Below are positions 1-6,936 of a stretch of 18,403 nucleotides of DNA, piece by piece; the stretch's first letter is position 1; every line of letters begins with the position of its first letter. Source of the DNA: an uncultured Micrococcales bacterium (GTDB lineage: Bacteria > Actinomycetota > Actinomycetes > S36-B12 > UBA10799); assembly GCA_937952095.1 (NCBI GenBank), contig CALFYG010000157.1, positions 1-18,403 of the forward strand, given 5' to 3'. The notes under the pieces are model-generated. The model was not told where the DNA came from and did no database searches. It saw only the letters and a list, made by a program, of their open reading frames with translations. A program made the translations under genes and the position numbers.

Positions 1-2
1 CC

Positions 3-308
3 GTGGCGATTGAGCGGCCGCTGAGTGTGGCGCTTCAGGATGGGGCGGTGTGTACGTCGACGCCGCTGCTGCGCCAGTGGCAGACAGCAGACGGAGGCTC
101 GGCCCATCACCTCCTGGATCCTCGGACCGGTCGGCCGGCGGAGTCCGACTTCGCCAGTGTCACGGTGATCGCGCGTGAGGCATGGCTCGCGGAGGTCCTC
201 AGCAAGGCCGTGTTCCTGCTGCCGACCGCCCGTGCCCGGCACCTACTCGGCACCCATGACGCAGGAGCGATCCTTGTGACCGTGTCCGGTGGGGTTTCCC
301 AGATCTGA
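3..308 (+). CDS. FAD:protein FMN transferase (ApbE family), C-terminal fragment
   Basis: This is the C-terminal part of an ApbE-type flavin transferase; the gene is cut by the left edge of the window and the GTG at position 3 is probably internal. ApbE enzymes use Mg2+ and FAD to attach FMN covalently to a threonine of target proteins, often membrane or extracytoplasmic redox proteins. The visible signature is HHLLDPRTGRPA (about residues 35-46 of the fragment), the family's His-Leu/Ile-Asp-Pro-x-Thr-Gly motif. It is followed by SVTVIA and AEVLSKAVFLL, matching the conserved C-terminal strand and helix. The frame ends at TGA 306-308. The N-terminal catalytic half and any lipoprotein signal lie outside the window, so activity and target cannot be judged. 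Family assignment is firm. Confidence 0.85.
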   Translation: MAIERPLSVALQDGAVCTSTPLLRQWQTADGGSAHHLLDPRTGRPAESDFASVTVIAREAWLAEVLSKAVFLLPTARARHLLGTHDAGAILVTVSGGVSQI

Positions 309-353
309 GGACGTGACGCGCACCGGATGTCGGGGTGCCCGGGACCAGTGGCT

Positions 354-359
354 TAGGCT
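354..359 (+). promoter_or_regulatory. -10 hexamer of a leaderless promoter for the small membrane protein
   Basis: TAGGCT (TANNNT form) ends exactly 6 bases before the ATG at 366, which puts the expected transcription start at the start codon. No Shine-Dalgarno sequence is visible before that ATG. The same TAGGCT-6 nt-start arrangement recurs at 2372-2377. I see no clear -35 element. Confidence 0.5.
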
Positions 360-365
360 CGACGG

Positions 366-560
366 ATGGGACGATCCATCGCCTTGTCCGTTCTGGTCGC
401 TGTCGTGTGCGCGATCATCATTTGGGGCCTCGGGCGCATGCTCGACAGTTCGACGCTGTCCTCGGTCGCTATCGCCGGCGGTGCCGGTGCCGGAATCGGG
501 TATTTCATCACCACGCGTAGTCAAGGTGGCCCCGGACGCGGACAGGGCCGGGACAAGTAG
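366..560 (+). CDS. small two-helix membrane protein, function unknown
   Basis: This encodes a 64-residue protein that I do not recognise as a named family. Residues about 5-22 form one hydrophobic helix (IALSVLVAVVCAIIIWGL). Residues about 32-50 form a second, glycine- and alanine-rich helix with AIAGGAGAGIGYFI, which offers GxxxG-like packing faces. A short polar tail rich in Gly, Arg and Lys (about 52-64) would lie on the cytoplasmic side by the positive-inside rule. Evidence that it is real: a well-placed TANNNT hexamer 6 bases before the ATG, a clean membrane pattern, and no competing gene here. It sits between the apbE-like fragment and the RCC1-repeat gene with its own apparent promoter. 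No function can be assigned. Confidence 0.6.
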   Translation: MGRSIALSVLVAVVCAIIIWGLGRMLDSSTLSSVAIAGGAGAGIGYFITTRSQGGPGRGQGRDK

Positions 561-582
561 GCGAAGGCTGGATCACGACCAT

Positions 583-588
583 TACCGT
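583..588 (+). promoter_or_regulatory. probable -10 hexamer for the RCC1-repeat gene
   Basis: TACCGT matches TANNNT. It would give a transcript starting near 595, with a short leader that contains AGGAGG (603-608) before the ATG at 614. No -35 is obvious. The placement suggests this gene is transcribed separately from the small upstream gene. Confidence 0.4.
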
Positions 589-613
589 TGTGCGAATGGG
601 CCAGGAGGTGACC

Positions 614-2374
614 ATGACTAAGGCGACGATTGTCGTTGCCGCGATGGCCCCTGCCCTGGTCATGTTGTCAGCACCGGCTTCGGCGGCCCCGGCACAGTCT
701 TCCGCCACCGCTGCAGCGATGGTGTCGGCGAAGGTCGACCGTGGCTCGCTGCGCGTGGTGGCACAGGGGGTCCCCGCTGGGCGCTCGGCGAAGATCACCG
801 TGGCCGGCAAGAAGTACCGCAAGAAGTTGCCCGCCGCGGGCAAGTTGCGCAATCTGCGTCCGGGCACCTACCGCGTCTGGGCCGCACCCATCGTGGCTGA
901 TGGTGGCACGGCGTCGGTGGCGAACCTTCCTCTGCGCGTGAAGGTCCGCAAGCACAAGCCCGCAGTTCTGCGGCTGCAGTACGCATGGAACCCGAAGAAC
1001 GACAGTTACCCGCCGAGTCCGGCCTCCGAGCTCGAGGTGGTCGAGCAGGAAACGACCGCGGTGACCTTGAGCTGGCAGAACGGCCAGGCCCCCGATCTGC
1101 AGGGTGTGGAGGTCCGTCGGCGCCAGGGTTCCGAGCCGCCGACCCGTTTGGACGAGGGGCGGGTCGTGGACGTCACCCGATTCGCCACCTCCCTCAGGGA
1201 CACAGACCTACGCGCCCACACGACCTACAGCTACAGCGTCTTCATGGTCGATACGGCAGGCAATGCCAGCCGACCCGCGACCGTGACGACGCGCACCCTT
1301 GGTGTCGCACTGCAGATCTCGGCCGGGACCAGCCACACCTGCGCACTTCTGGAAGACACCGATGCCACCAGTGATCTCGCTGCGGTACCCACCCCGGACC
1401 TTCTGTCGTGTTGGGGTGACAACGCGTATGGACAGGTCGGGAAAGGCTCCGGCGCGGACGCGTCGATCCCTGCCGACGTGGCCCTCGGCGATGTGGTGCA
1501 GGTCGCGGCAGGCTCGGATCACACGTGCGCCCGCCAACGCAGCGGCACGCTGCGCTGTTGGGGCCGTAACGACTACGGGCAGGTCGCACCGACAAGCGGG
1601 AGTGTCTTCAAGCCGGCACTGGTCTCGGTGCCCGACGTCCTCGATGTCGCCGTCGGAGGTGACCACACGTGTGCTGTGCTGGACACCGGCCAGGTCCGCT
1701 GCTGGGGACGCAATGATCACGGGCAACTCGGTGTTCCCGAATCCGAGCCACAGCGGCAGCCGGTGGCGGTGTCGGGGATCACCAACGCCGTATCGGTGAC
1801 GGCGGGATACGCCCACACCTGCGCAGTACTCGCGACCGGGCAGGCACGCTGTTGGGGGCGCAACGATCGTGGCCAACTGGGCAACAACTCCACCACGGAT
1901 TCGGCCACCCCGGTCAAACCGACCCTGGGACTGGTCGATTCCGTGACCGCCGGTGTGTTCCACACCTGTGCATTGCTCGATGACGCCAGCCTCTGGTGCT
2001 GGGGCGCGAACGACTACGGGCAGGTGGGCGACTCCTCGACGGATGACCGGTTGACGCCCGCGCAGGTCGCGCTCACCGGCACCCAGCAGGTGAGCGCGGG
2101 GGCGTACCACACCTGCGCCGTGAACGGCGCCGGAGTGGCCCGCTGCTGGGGTCGCAACTCCGGTGGCAGGCTCGGTGACGGCACCACCGTGGACCGGTCC
2201 AACCCGACCCGGGTGGTCGGGGTGTCCGGAGTGGGGCAGATCGCCGCCGGGGCGCATCACACCTGCGCGATCACGTCCGCGGGGATGTACTGCTGGGGGT
2301 CGAACGTGAACGGTCAACTCGGGACCGGCGACCCGAGCAGCGCGTCGCGTCCACAGCCTGTCTACGGTCTATAG
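614..2374 (+). CDS. secreted RCC1-repeat beta-propeller protein with FN3-like domain
   Basis: This is a 586-residue exported protein. I chose ATG 614 because AGGAGGTGACC lies directly before it and because the product then begins with a classical signal peptide: basic start, hydrophobic core, and cleavage expected after PASA near residue 24. Residues about 36-120 are a basic beta-rich region. Residues about 136-228 look like a fibronectin type III domain (VTLSWQN, then TTYSYSVFMVDTAGNAS). Residues about 231-586 hold seven RCC1-type repeats, each pairing an HTCA strand (near 241, 303, 351, 401, 450, 499, 549) with a CWGxNxxGQ strand (near 266, 315, 363, 413, 462, 511, 560), as expected for a seven-bladed propeller. 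Each repeat carries one Cys in each strand, so a disulfide per blade is likely outside the cell. No sorting motif or membrane anchor is seen. The partner is unknown. RCC1 propellers often bind proteins, but a nucleotide-exchange role should not be assumed. Confidence 0.88.
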   Translation: MTKATIVVAAMAPALVMLSAPASAAPAQSSATAAAMVSAKVDRGSLRVVAQGVPAGRSAKITVAGKKYRKKLPAAGKLRNLRPGTYRVWAAPIVADGGTASVANLPLRVKVRKHKPAVLRLQYAWNPKNDSYPPSPASELEVVEQETTAVTLSWQNGQAPDLQGVEVRRRQGSEPPTRLDEGRVVDVTRFATSLRDTDLRAHTTYSYSVFMVDTAGNASRPATVTTRTLGVALQISAGTSHTCALLEDTDATSDLAAVPTPDLLSCWGDNAYGQVGKGSGADASIPADVALGDVVQVAAGSDHTCARQRSGTLRCWGRNDYGQVAPTSGSVFKPALVSVPDVLDVAVGGDHTCAVLDTGQVRCWGRNDHGQLGVPESEPQRQPVAVSGITNAVSVTAGYAHTCAVLATGQARCWGRNDRGQLGNNSTTDSATPVKPTLGLVDSVTAGVFHTCALLDDASLWCWGANDYGQVGDSSTDDRLTPAQVALTGTQQVSAGAYHTCAVNGAGVARCWGRNSGGRLGDGTTVDRSNPTRVVGVSGVGQIAAGAHHTCAITSAGMYCWGSNVNGQLGTGDPSSASRPQPVYGL

Positions 2375-2377
2375 GCT
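2372..2377 (+). promoter_or_regulatory. -10 hexamer overlapping the RCC1-gene stop codon
   Basis: TAGGCT lies 6 bases before the GTG at 2384. Its first three bases are the TAG stop codon of the upstream gene (2372-2374). The spacing predicts a leaderless transcript starting at the GTG, and no ribosome-binding site is visible between the two genes. Confidence 0.45.
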
Positions 2378-2383
2378 TCACGG

Positions 2384-3298
2384 GTGCTGCAGAACGCCCC
2401 TGATCTCACTGTCATCGCGATCCCGCTGTATCTGCTGACGATGTCGCTGGAGGTGTTCCTCCATTGGCGCCGTCCTGTGGCAGGTCAGCGTGGGTACAGC
2501 ATCGTCGACGCCCGCACCTCGCTGCTGATGGGTCTTGGATCCTTGGTCGTGGGTGCACTGTTGGTCGGCGTGCAGTTGCTCTTCCTGACCTTCTTCAGCC
2601 AGTTCGCGGTCCTGGACCTCGGTGGTGTGCTCGCCACTGGTTCCGTCCCGGCGGTCGCGGGGGCGTTCCTCGTGCTCTTCCTGCTCGATGACTTCTGCTA
2701 CTACTGGTTCCACCGCGTCCACCATGAATCCAGGTTCTTCTGGGCCGCCCACGTGACCCACCATTCCTCGCAGTACTACAACCTCTCCACAGCATTGCGG
2801 CAATCCTGGACGCCCCTGACCTCGTGGATCTTCTACGTGCCGGTGATGCTTGTGGGTTTCACCCCCGCGCAGTGGGCCTTCATGCACTCGATCAACCTGT
2901 TGTTCCAGTACTGGATCCACACCGAGCGGATCTCTCGCATGCCGGGTTGGTTCGAGTTCGTGTTCAACACCCCGAGCCATCACCGGGTGCACCATGGCGC
3001 CAACCCGGAGTACCTCGATACCAATTACGGCGGGATCCTGATCGTGTTCGACCGGCTGTTCGGCTCGTTCGTGGAGGAGGACGGGCAGGCCGTTTACGGA
3101 TTGACGAAGAACATCACCACGCACAACCCGGTGAAGGTGGCATGGCACGAGTTCTACGACATCGGCAGGGATGTGCGCACTACCCGGTCCTGGCGCCAGC
3201 GGTGGCAGTACGTCTTCGGGCAGCCGGGCTGGCAACCGGACGTCACGGTGTCCCGCCACGGGGTGAGCGCCGACCAGCCGAGTGTCACGATCCGGTAG
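2384..3298 (+). CDS. sterol desaturase / fatty acid hydroxylase family membrane enzyme
   Basis: This encodes a 304-residue integral membrane di-iron oxygenase of the fatty-acid-hydroxylase superfamily, which hydroxylates or desaturates lipids, sterols or carotenoids using O2. The histidine clusters that bind the metals are all present: HRVHH at residues 110-114, HVTHH at 123-127, a lone His near 179 (WIHTER), and HHRVHH at 199-204. Hydrophobic helices lie about 8-25, 45-72, 86-103 and 147-178. The size and the HHRVHHGANPEYLDTNYGG block resemble bacterial proteins related to alkylglycerol monooxygenase and other C-5 sterol desaturase homologues, but the lipid substrate cannot be told from sequence. 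The GTG start is supported by a -10 hexamer 6 bases upstream and by the hydrophobic N-terminus. It ends 21 bases before the convergent pilus-type ATPase gene. Family is firm; substrate unknown. Confidence 0.9.
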   Translation: MLQNAPDLTVIAIPLYLLTMSLEVFLHWRRPVAGQRGYSIVDARTSLLMGLGSLVVGALLVGVQLLFLTFFSQFAVLDLGGVLATGSVPAVAGAFLVLFLLDDFCYYWFHRVHHESRFFWAAHVTHHSSQYYNLSTALRQSWTPLTSWIFYVPVMLVGFTPAQWAFMHSINLLFQYWIHTERISRMPGWFEFVFNTPSHHRVHHGANPEYLDTNYGGILIVFDRLFGSFVEEDGQAVYGLTKNITTHNPVKVAWHEFYDIGRDVRTTRSWRQRWQYVFGQPGWQPDVTVSRHGVSADQPSVTIR

Positions 3299-3319
3299 GC
3301 ACTCGCGCGGTACAGCTGG

Positions 3320-5011
3320 TCAGAGCGTTCCCGCCAGGAGCACCCGCAGCAGTTCTGCCGCAGTGGTCTGCCGGTGGGTGGCGACCTCGACACCGGACTC
3401 GAGCAGTGGCTTCCAGCCGGACGCCCGGGCTGCTGTCGCCAACGTCGCTTCGTCACCGCCGGACATGAGCGCGGCACGGACATCCTTGGTCACCGGTAGG
3501 ACTTCGAACACGCCGGTACGTCCGCGGTAACCATGGGCCTCGCACTTCTCGCATCCTCGGCCCACGACCATCGCAAGCGATTGCTCCTGTGTCAGATGCA
3601 GGCGCTGGCGGGTCTCCGGATCGGGAACCTGCGGCTGCATGCAGTACTGACAGGGCTTGCGTACCAGGCGCTGTGCGATCACCAGGTTGAGTGATGAGGC
3701 GATCAGATAGCGCGGGACACCCATGTCCACGAGCCGGATCACGGCCGACGGTGCGTCGATCGTGTGCACCGTGGCCAGCACCAAGTGGCCCGTCAGAGCG
3801 GCCCGGATCGCCAGGTCGGCGGTGACCTTGTCGCGGATCTCGCCGACCATGATGATGTCCGGGTCCTGCCGCAACACCGAGCGCAGTCCCGCGGCGAACG
3901 TCATCCCCACCTTCTCGTCGATCTGTACCTGGCTCACGCCCGGGAGTTCGATCTCGACGGGTTCTTCAAGAGTGATGAGATTGCGTTCACCGGTGACGAT
4001 CTCGTGGATCGCCGAGTAGAGCGTCGTCGTCTTGCCGGAGCCGGTAGGGCCGGTGATGAGGACGAGTCCCTGAGAGCTGCGAAGTGCCTCGTGGATGATC
4101 GCCAATCCGTCCGGAGGGATCCCGAGCGCGCTCAGCGCGGGCAGTTCGCCGATGTCGGTCAGCAGTCGGATGACCACCTTCTCGCCGTGCAGGGTGGGCA
4201 ACGTGGACACACGGATGTTGCGGGTCACCCCGTCGAGGTTGATGCGGGCCCGACCGTCCTGGGGTACGCGCTTCTGTGCGATGTCGATGTTCGCGATGAT
4301 CTTGATGCGCGAGGTCAAGGGTGCCTGCCCGGTCTTGGGCAGTGCCATCACCTTGCGCAGTGCGCCGTCCACGCGCATGCGCACGCGCACTTCGCCGGCC
4401 AGCGGTTCGATGTGCACGTCACTGGCGCCGAGGCGGATCGCCGTCGCGAGGATCTGGTGGACCGCGGACACCGCCCCCGCATCTGCGCCTGTCGTCTCCT
4501 CCTCGGACACAGCAGTCGTGCCGGTGTCGTCGAAGCCTTCGAGTGCCTCGACGGCGTTCGCCTCACTCCAGGTCGACGCGAGCCGCCGCCGCAGTTGACT
4601 CTCAGGGGCAACCACCACCTGGACCCGTACGCCTTTGTGCTTACGCAGGATGTGCAGTCGCACGTCGTCGAGTCCCACCACATCCACGGGGTCGGCCGCG
4701 GCGATGCGCAGCGTCCCATCGTGGATCGCCAACGGCAGGACCAAGGCCCGTTTGGCGACCAACTGGGGGATGGAGCGCGCGAGGTCCGGGTCGATGTCCT
4801 CCTGCGACAGATCCACCGCCTGCAGCCCGTGGGACTCCGCGAGGGCACGTGCCAGTGTGATCTCCGTGACCCGCTCCTCATCGAGCAGGATCCGGCCGAG
4901 CCGCCGTCGGCGGCGGGGAGGCTCCTGCGCCTGAATCGCCAGACAATGCTGCAGTTCCGCCGGGGAGATGGCTCCCCAGCCCACCAGGATGTCCCCGAGT
5001 TTGCGACTCAC
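3320..5011 (-). CDS. type IV pilus / type II secretion assembly ATPase, PilB/GspE family
   Basis: This encodes a 563-residue cytoplasmic hexameric ATPase of the PilB/GspE/MshE type, which powers pilin polymerisation or pseudopilus assembly. Residues about 1-145 are an N-terminal T2SSE_N/MshEN-like domain. The motor carries Walker A GPTGSGKTTTLYS (321-333), the acidic stretch ITLEEPVE (346-353), Walker B DPDIIMVGEIRD (383-394) and the His box TGHLVLATVHT (408-418). A four-cysteine zinc site follows: CQYC at 454-457 and CEKC at 487-490, then GYRGRTGVFE. The CxxC pair favours an extension ATPase (PilB/GspE) over a PilT-type retraction motor. The GTG start has GAGGAGG 6 bases upstream. No pilin, PilC, PilM or prepilin peptidase gene occurs in the window, so this is an isolated copy or its partners lie elsewhere. 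It diverges from the potassium channel gene. MshEN domains often bind cyclic di-GMP, but I did not verify the binding residues. Confidence 0.93.
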   Translation of the reverse strand: MSRKLGDILVGWGAISPAELQHCLAIQAQEPPRRRRRLGRILLDEERVTEITLARALAESHGLQAVDLSQEDIDPDLARSIPQLVAKRALVLPLAIHDGTLRIAAADPVDVVGLDDVRLHILRKHKGVRVQVVVAPESQLRRRLASTWSEANAVEALEGFDDTGTTAVSEEETTGADAGAVSAVHQILATAIRLGASDVHIEPLAGEVRVRMRVDGALRKVMALPKTGQAPLTSRIKIIANIDIAQKRVPQDGRARINLDGVTRNIRVSTLPTLHGEKVVIRLLTDIGELPALSALGIPPDGLAIIHEALRSSQGLVLITGPTGSGKTTTLYSAIHEIVTGERNLITLEEPVEIELPGVSQVQIDEKVGMTFAAGLRSVLRQDPDIIMVGEIRDKVTADLAIRAALTGHLVLATVHTIDAPSAVIRLVDMGVPRYLIASSLNLVIAQRLVRKPCQYCMQPQVPDPETRQRLHLTQEQSLAMVVGRGCEKCEAHGYRGRTGVFEVLPVTKDVRAALMSGGDEATLATAARASGWKPLLESGVEVATHRQTTAAELLRVLLAGTL

Positions 5012-5017
5012 CAGGCG

Positions 5018-5024
5018 CCTCCTC
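5018..5024 (-). promoter_or_regulatory. Shine-Dalgarno site for the PilB/GspE-type gene
   Basis: On the minus strand this reads GAGGAGG, six bases before the GTG at 5011. It fixes that GTG as the start. Confidence 0.6.
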
Positions 5025-5041
5025 GTCGATGGTCAGACCCG

Positions 5042-5047
5042 ACGCTA
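5042..5047 (-). promoter_or_regulatory. probable -10 hexamer for the PilB/GspE-type gene
   Basis: On the minus strand this reads TAGCGT (TANNNT form), giving an expected start near 5035 and a leader of about 24 bases that contains the GAGGAGG site. No clear -35 is seen. Confidence 0.35.
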
Positions 5048-5117
5048 CGCCTCTTCGTACCGTCGGCGCCTGCCGAGTCCTGTCACCCGTGCGTGCGCGA
5101 TCGTCCAGCAAGATCGG

Positions 5118-5123
5118 TAGCCT
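5118..5123 (+). promoter_or_regulatory. probable -10 hexamer for the potassium channel gene
   Basis: TAGCCT lies 10 bases before the ATG at 5134, predicting a transcript with almost no leader. No ribosome-binding site is visible, consistent with near-leaderless translation. It is also the main reason to start the protein at 5134 and not at upstream in-frame codons. Confidence 0.4.
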
Positions 5124-5133
5124 CGACAGCGTT

Positions 5134-6900
5134 ATGGAGGCCATCGACACCAGGGACTGGCTCGGGCACGTCATCGTGTGCGGCCTGCAGGGACTCGGCG
5201 TGCGGATCGTCGAGTTGCTGCAGTCGGCGGGAATCCGCGTGGTGGTGGTAGGAAATGCGGGGGAGGACCACCACCTGCGGTTGGTGCAGGCCCTCGACGT
5301 GCCGCGGATCGACGGCAGCCCGCGCAATCCGGACAGCCTTTGGGCAGCGGGGCTCGCGGGCGCACTTGCGGTGGTCTGTGCCGAGGACGACGACCTGCGA
5401 TGCCTCGAGGCGGCACTTCTGGTGCAGGAACTCGCCCCGCGTACTCGGGTGATCGTGCGGCAGTCCAACCCCGCCGTCGGACGGGCCGTGACGTCGGCGA
5501 TCACGAAGGGTGTTGTCGTGAATCCCGCCGATCTGGCAGCGGCGACGTTCGTGGAGTCCGTGTTGGACCAGGGCCAGCACCGCCTCGAAATCGCTGACGA
5601 CACCTTCCTCGTCCGTGAGGTCGAAGTGACTGCGTCGGGACGTCTGCAGGACCTCTTCGGCGATCTCGCGCCGATCGTCGTGATGCACGAGGGCGGCGAC
5701 ACCGTCGTATGCCCGAGTCGTGATTACCACGTCACGCTCGGTGATCGGGTCGCGCTGGTGGGCGCCGAATCCGAACTGACCAGCCTCGCCGAGTTCCCAG
5801 CCCGTGCTCTGGGGAAGGAGGTCACGTACGGGGGGCATCGCCGCAGCCACCCGTGGCGCACCCTGGTCAGCACGCTGTCCTACGGTGCGAACAGCGCCCT
5901 GAAGTGGACTGTCGTCGCGTGGTGTGTCGTGGCGCTCGCCTTTGCCGGGCTGCTGTTGGTCGGTTACGTGAACAGCGGAGCGAAGGTCATGGATCCGTTG
6001 GACGCCCTGTACTTCTCGGTCGAGACTCTGGCGACCATCGGGTACGGCGACTTCTCGTTCGACAGCCAGCCCGCCTGGCTGCGATGGGTGGCCATCGGCG
6101 TGATGATGGCCACGGTCGTGCTGCTCGCCACGTTCTACGCGTTGGTCACCGAGTATCTGGTCAGTCGCCGCATCGCCGCCACCTTCGGTCTGGTTCGGGT
6201 GACCGGGATGTCCCAGCACCTGATCGTGATCGGGCTGGGATCGCTGGGGATCGCTGTCGTGGAGCGGTTGGTCGCCATGAACCAATCGGTGGTTGTCGTG
6301 GAGAGGGACCAGAACAACCGGCACATCGGTCGGGCCCGCACCTTGGGGGTTCCGGTACTGGCGCAGGACGCGACCCAGGCCGAGACGCTGCAGGCTGCGA
6401 ATCTGTCGGCAGCCCGGGCCGTGGCGGTCCTCACCTCTGACGAGTACGCCAACATCGAGTCCGGGCTGGCGATCCGTGACACCCTCGGGCCGAGAGCGCC
6501 GGAGGTCCCCGTGGTGATGCGGGTCTTCGACCGCAGACTCGGCGGGATGCTTGAAGAACGCCTGCACTTCCACCACGTCCGTTCGGTCTCTGCTGTGTCG
6601 GCACCATGGTTCGTCGCGGCAGCGCTCGGGCTCGAAGTCATCGCCACGTTCGCTGTGGACCAGGAGGCGTTCATCGCCGGACGCCTCACGGTGCGAGCCG
6701 AGGGGGGCCTAGCCGGGGCGTCCATGCTGGATCTGCCGATGAGGGCGCGCGTGATCGCACTGTTCCGCGCCGGAGGACTGGAGCACCTGCCCCGCAGCCA
6801 GACGACCCTGCAAGCAGGCGATGACGCCTATGTGGTCGGTCCGCCGGAGGACCTGCTTCTGCTGCTGATGCACAACCGCGCCGTCGCCCCGGTGCGCTGA
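5134..6900 (+). CDS. potassium channel with N- and C-terminal RCK (TrkA-N) domains
   Basis: This encodes a 588-residue membrane protein with three parts. Residues about 11-125 form a Rossmann-type RCK/TrkA-N domain (HVIVCGLQGLG), probably followed by a small RCK-C-like lobe to about 225. Residues about 255-340 form a two-helix ion-channel module: one helix near 258-280, the selectivity filter TIGYGD at 301-306, and a second helix near 315-338. Residues about 360-490 form a second TrkA-N domain (HLIVIGLGSLG), followed by a C-terminal RCK-C region to the end. The TxGYG filter indicates K+ selectivity, and RCK domains gate such channels through nucleotides or divalent ions. In the first domain the middle glycine of the usual GxGxxG is Gln (GLQGLG); the second has GLGSLG. 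The ATG at 5134 is chosen because conserved sequence begins just after it. It converges on the Abhydrolase_9 gene 31 bases downstream. Ligand and physiological role are unknown. Confidence 0.92.
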   Translation: MEAIDTRDWLGHVIVCGLQGLGVRIVELLQSAGIRVVVVGNAGEDHHLRLVQALDVPRIDGSPRNPDSLWAAGLAGALAVVCAEDDDLRCLEAALLVQELAPRTRVIVRQSNPAVGRAVTSAITKGVVVNPADLAAATFVESVLDQGQHRLEIADDTFLVREVEVTASGRLQDLFGDLAPIVVMHEGGDTVVCPSRDYHVTLGDRVALVGAESELTSLAEFPARALGKEVTYGGHRRSHPWRTLVSTLSYGANSALKWTVVAWCVVALAFAGLLLVGYVNSGAKVMDPLDALYFSVETLATIGYGDFSFDSQPAWLRWVAIGVMMATVVLLATFYALVTEYLVSRRIAATFGLVRVTGMSQHLIVIGLGSLGIAVVERLVAMNQSVVVVERDQNNRHIGRARTLGVPVLAQDATQAETLQAANLSAARAVAVLTSDEYANIESGLAIRDTLGPRAPEVPVVMRVFDRRLGGMLEERLHFHHVRSVSAVSAPWFVAAALGLEVIATFAVDQEAFIAGRLTVRAEGGLAGASMLDLPMRARVIALFRAGGLEHLPRSQTTLQAGDDAYVVGPPEDLLLLLMHNRAVAPVR

Positions 6901-6906
6901 GCCGCA

Positions 6907-6936
6907 GCTGAGCACCGCTGCCGGCCAGGGCTCAGC
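6907..6936. terminator. possible weak hairpin between convergent genes
   Basis: GCTGAGC (6907-6913) is the exact reverse complement of GCTCAGC (6930-6936), with a 16-base loop. It lies between the channel stop and the convergent hydrolase stop, overlapping the latter. There is no T tract on either strand, so its role as a terminator is uncertain. Confidence 0.25.

Noticed and set aside
1208..2317. 369-codon minus-strand frame across the RCC1 gene with apparent repeats
   Set aside because: The repetitive look is the shadow of the seven RCC1 repeats on the other strand.
5012..5072. 8-bp inverted repeat (CAGGCGCC at 5012-5019, GGCGCCTG at 5065-5072) as an operator
   Set aside because: GGCGCC is itself a palindrome and common in GC-rich DNA, and the arms are 45 bases apart.
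5029..5133. Upstream start for the potassium channel at 5029
   Set aside because: The extra 35 residues are unlike the family and cover the ATPase gene's promoter; the RCK domain begins right after 5134.
3764..5251. 495-codon open frame on the plus strand across the PilB/GspE-type gene
   Set aside because: It is antisense to a gene with clear ATPase motifs. Its translation is low in complexity (many His, Arg, Asp) and matches no family; long antisense frames are common in GC-rich DNA.
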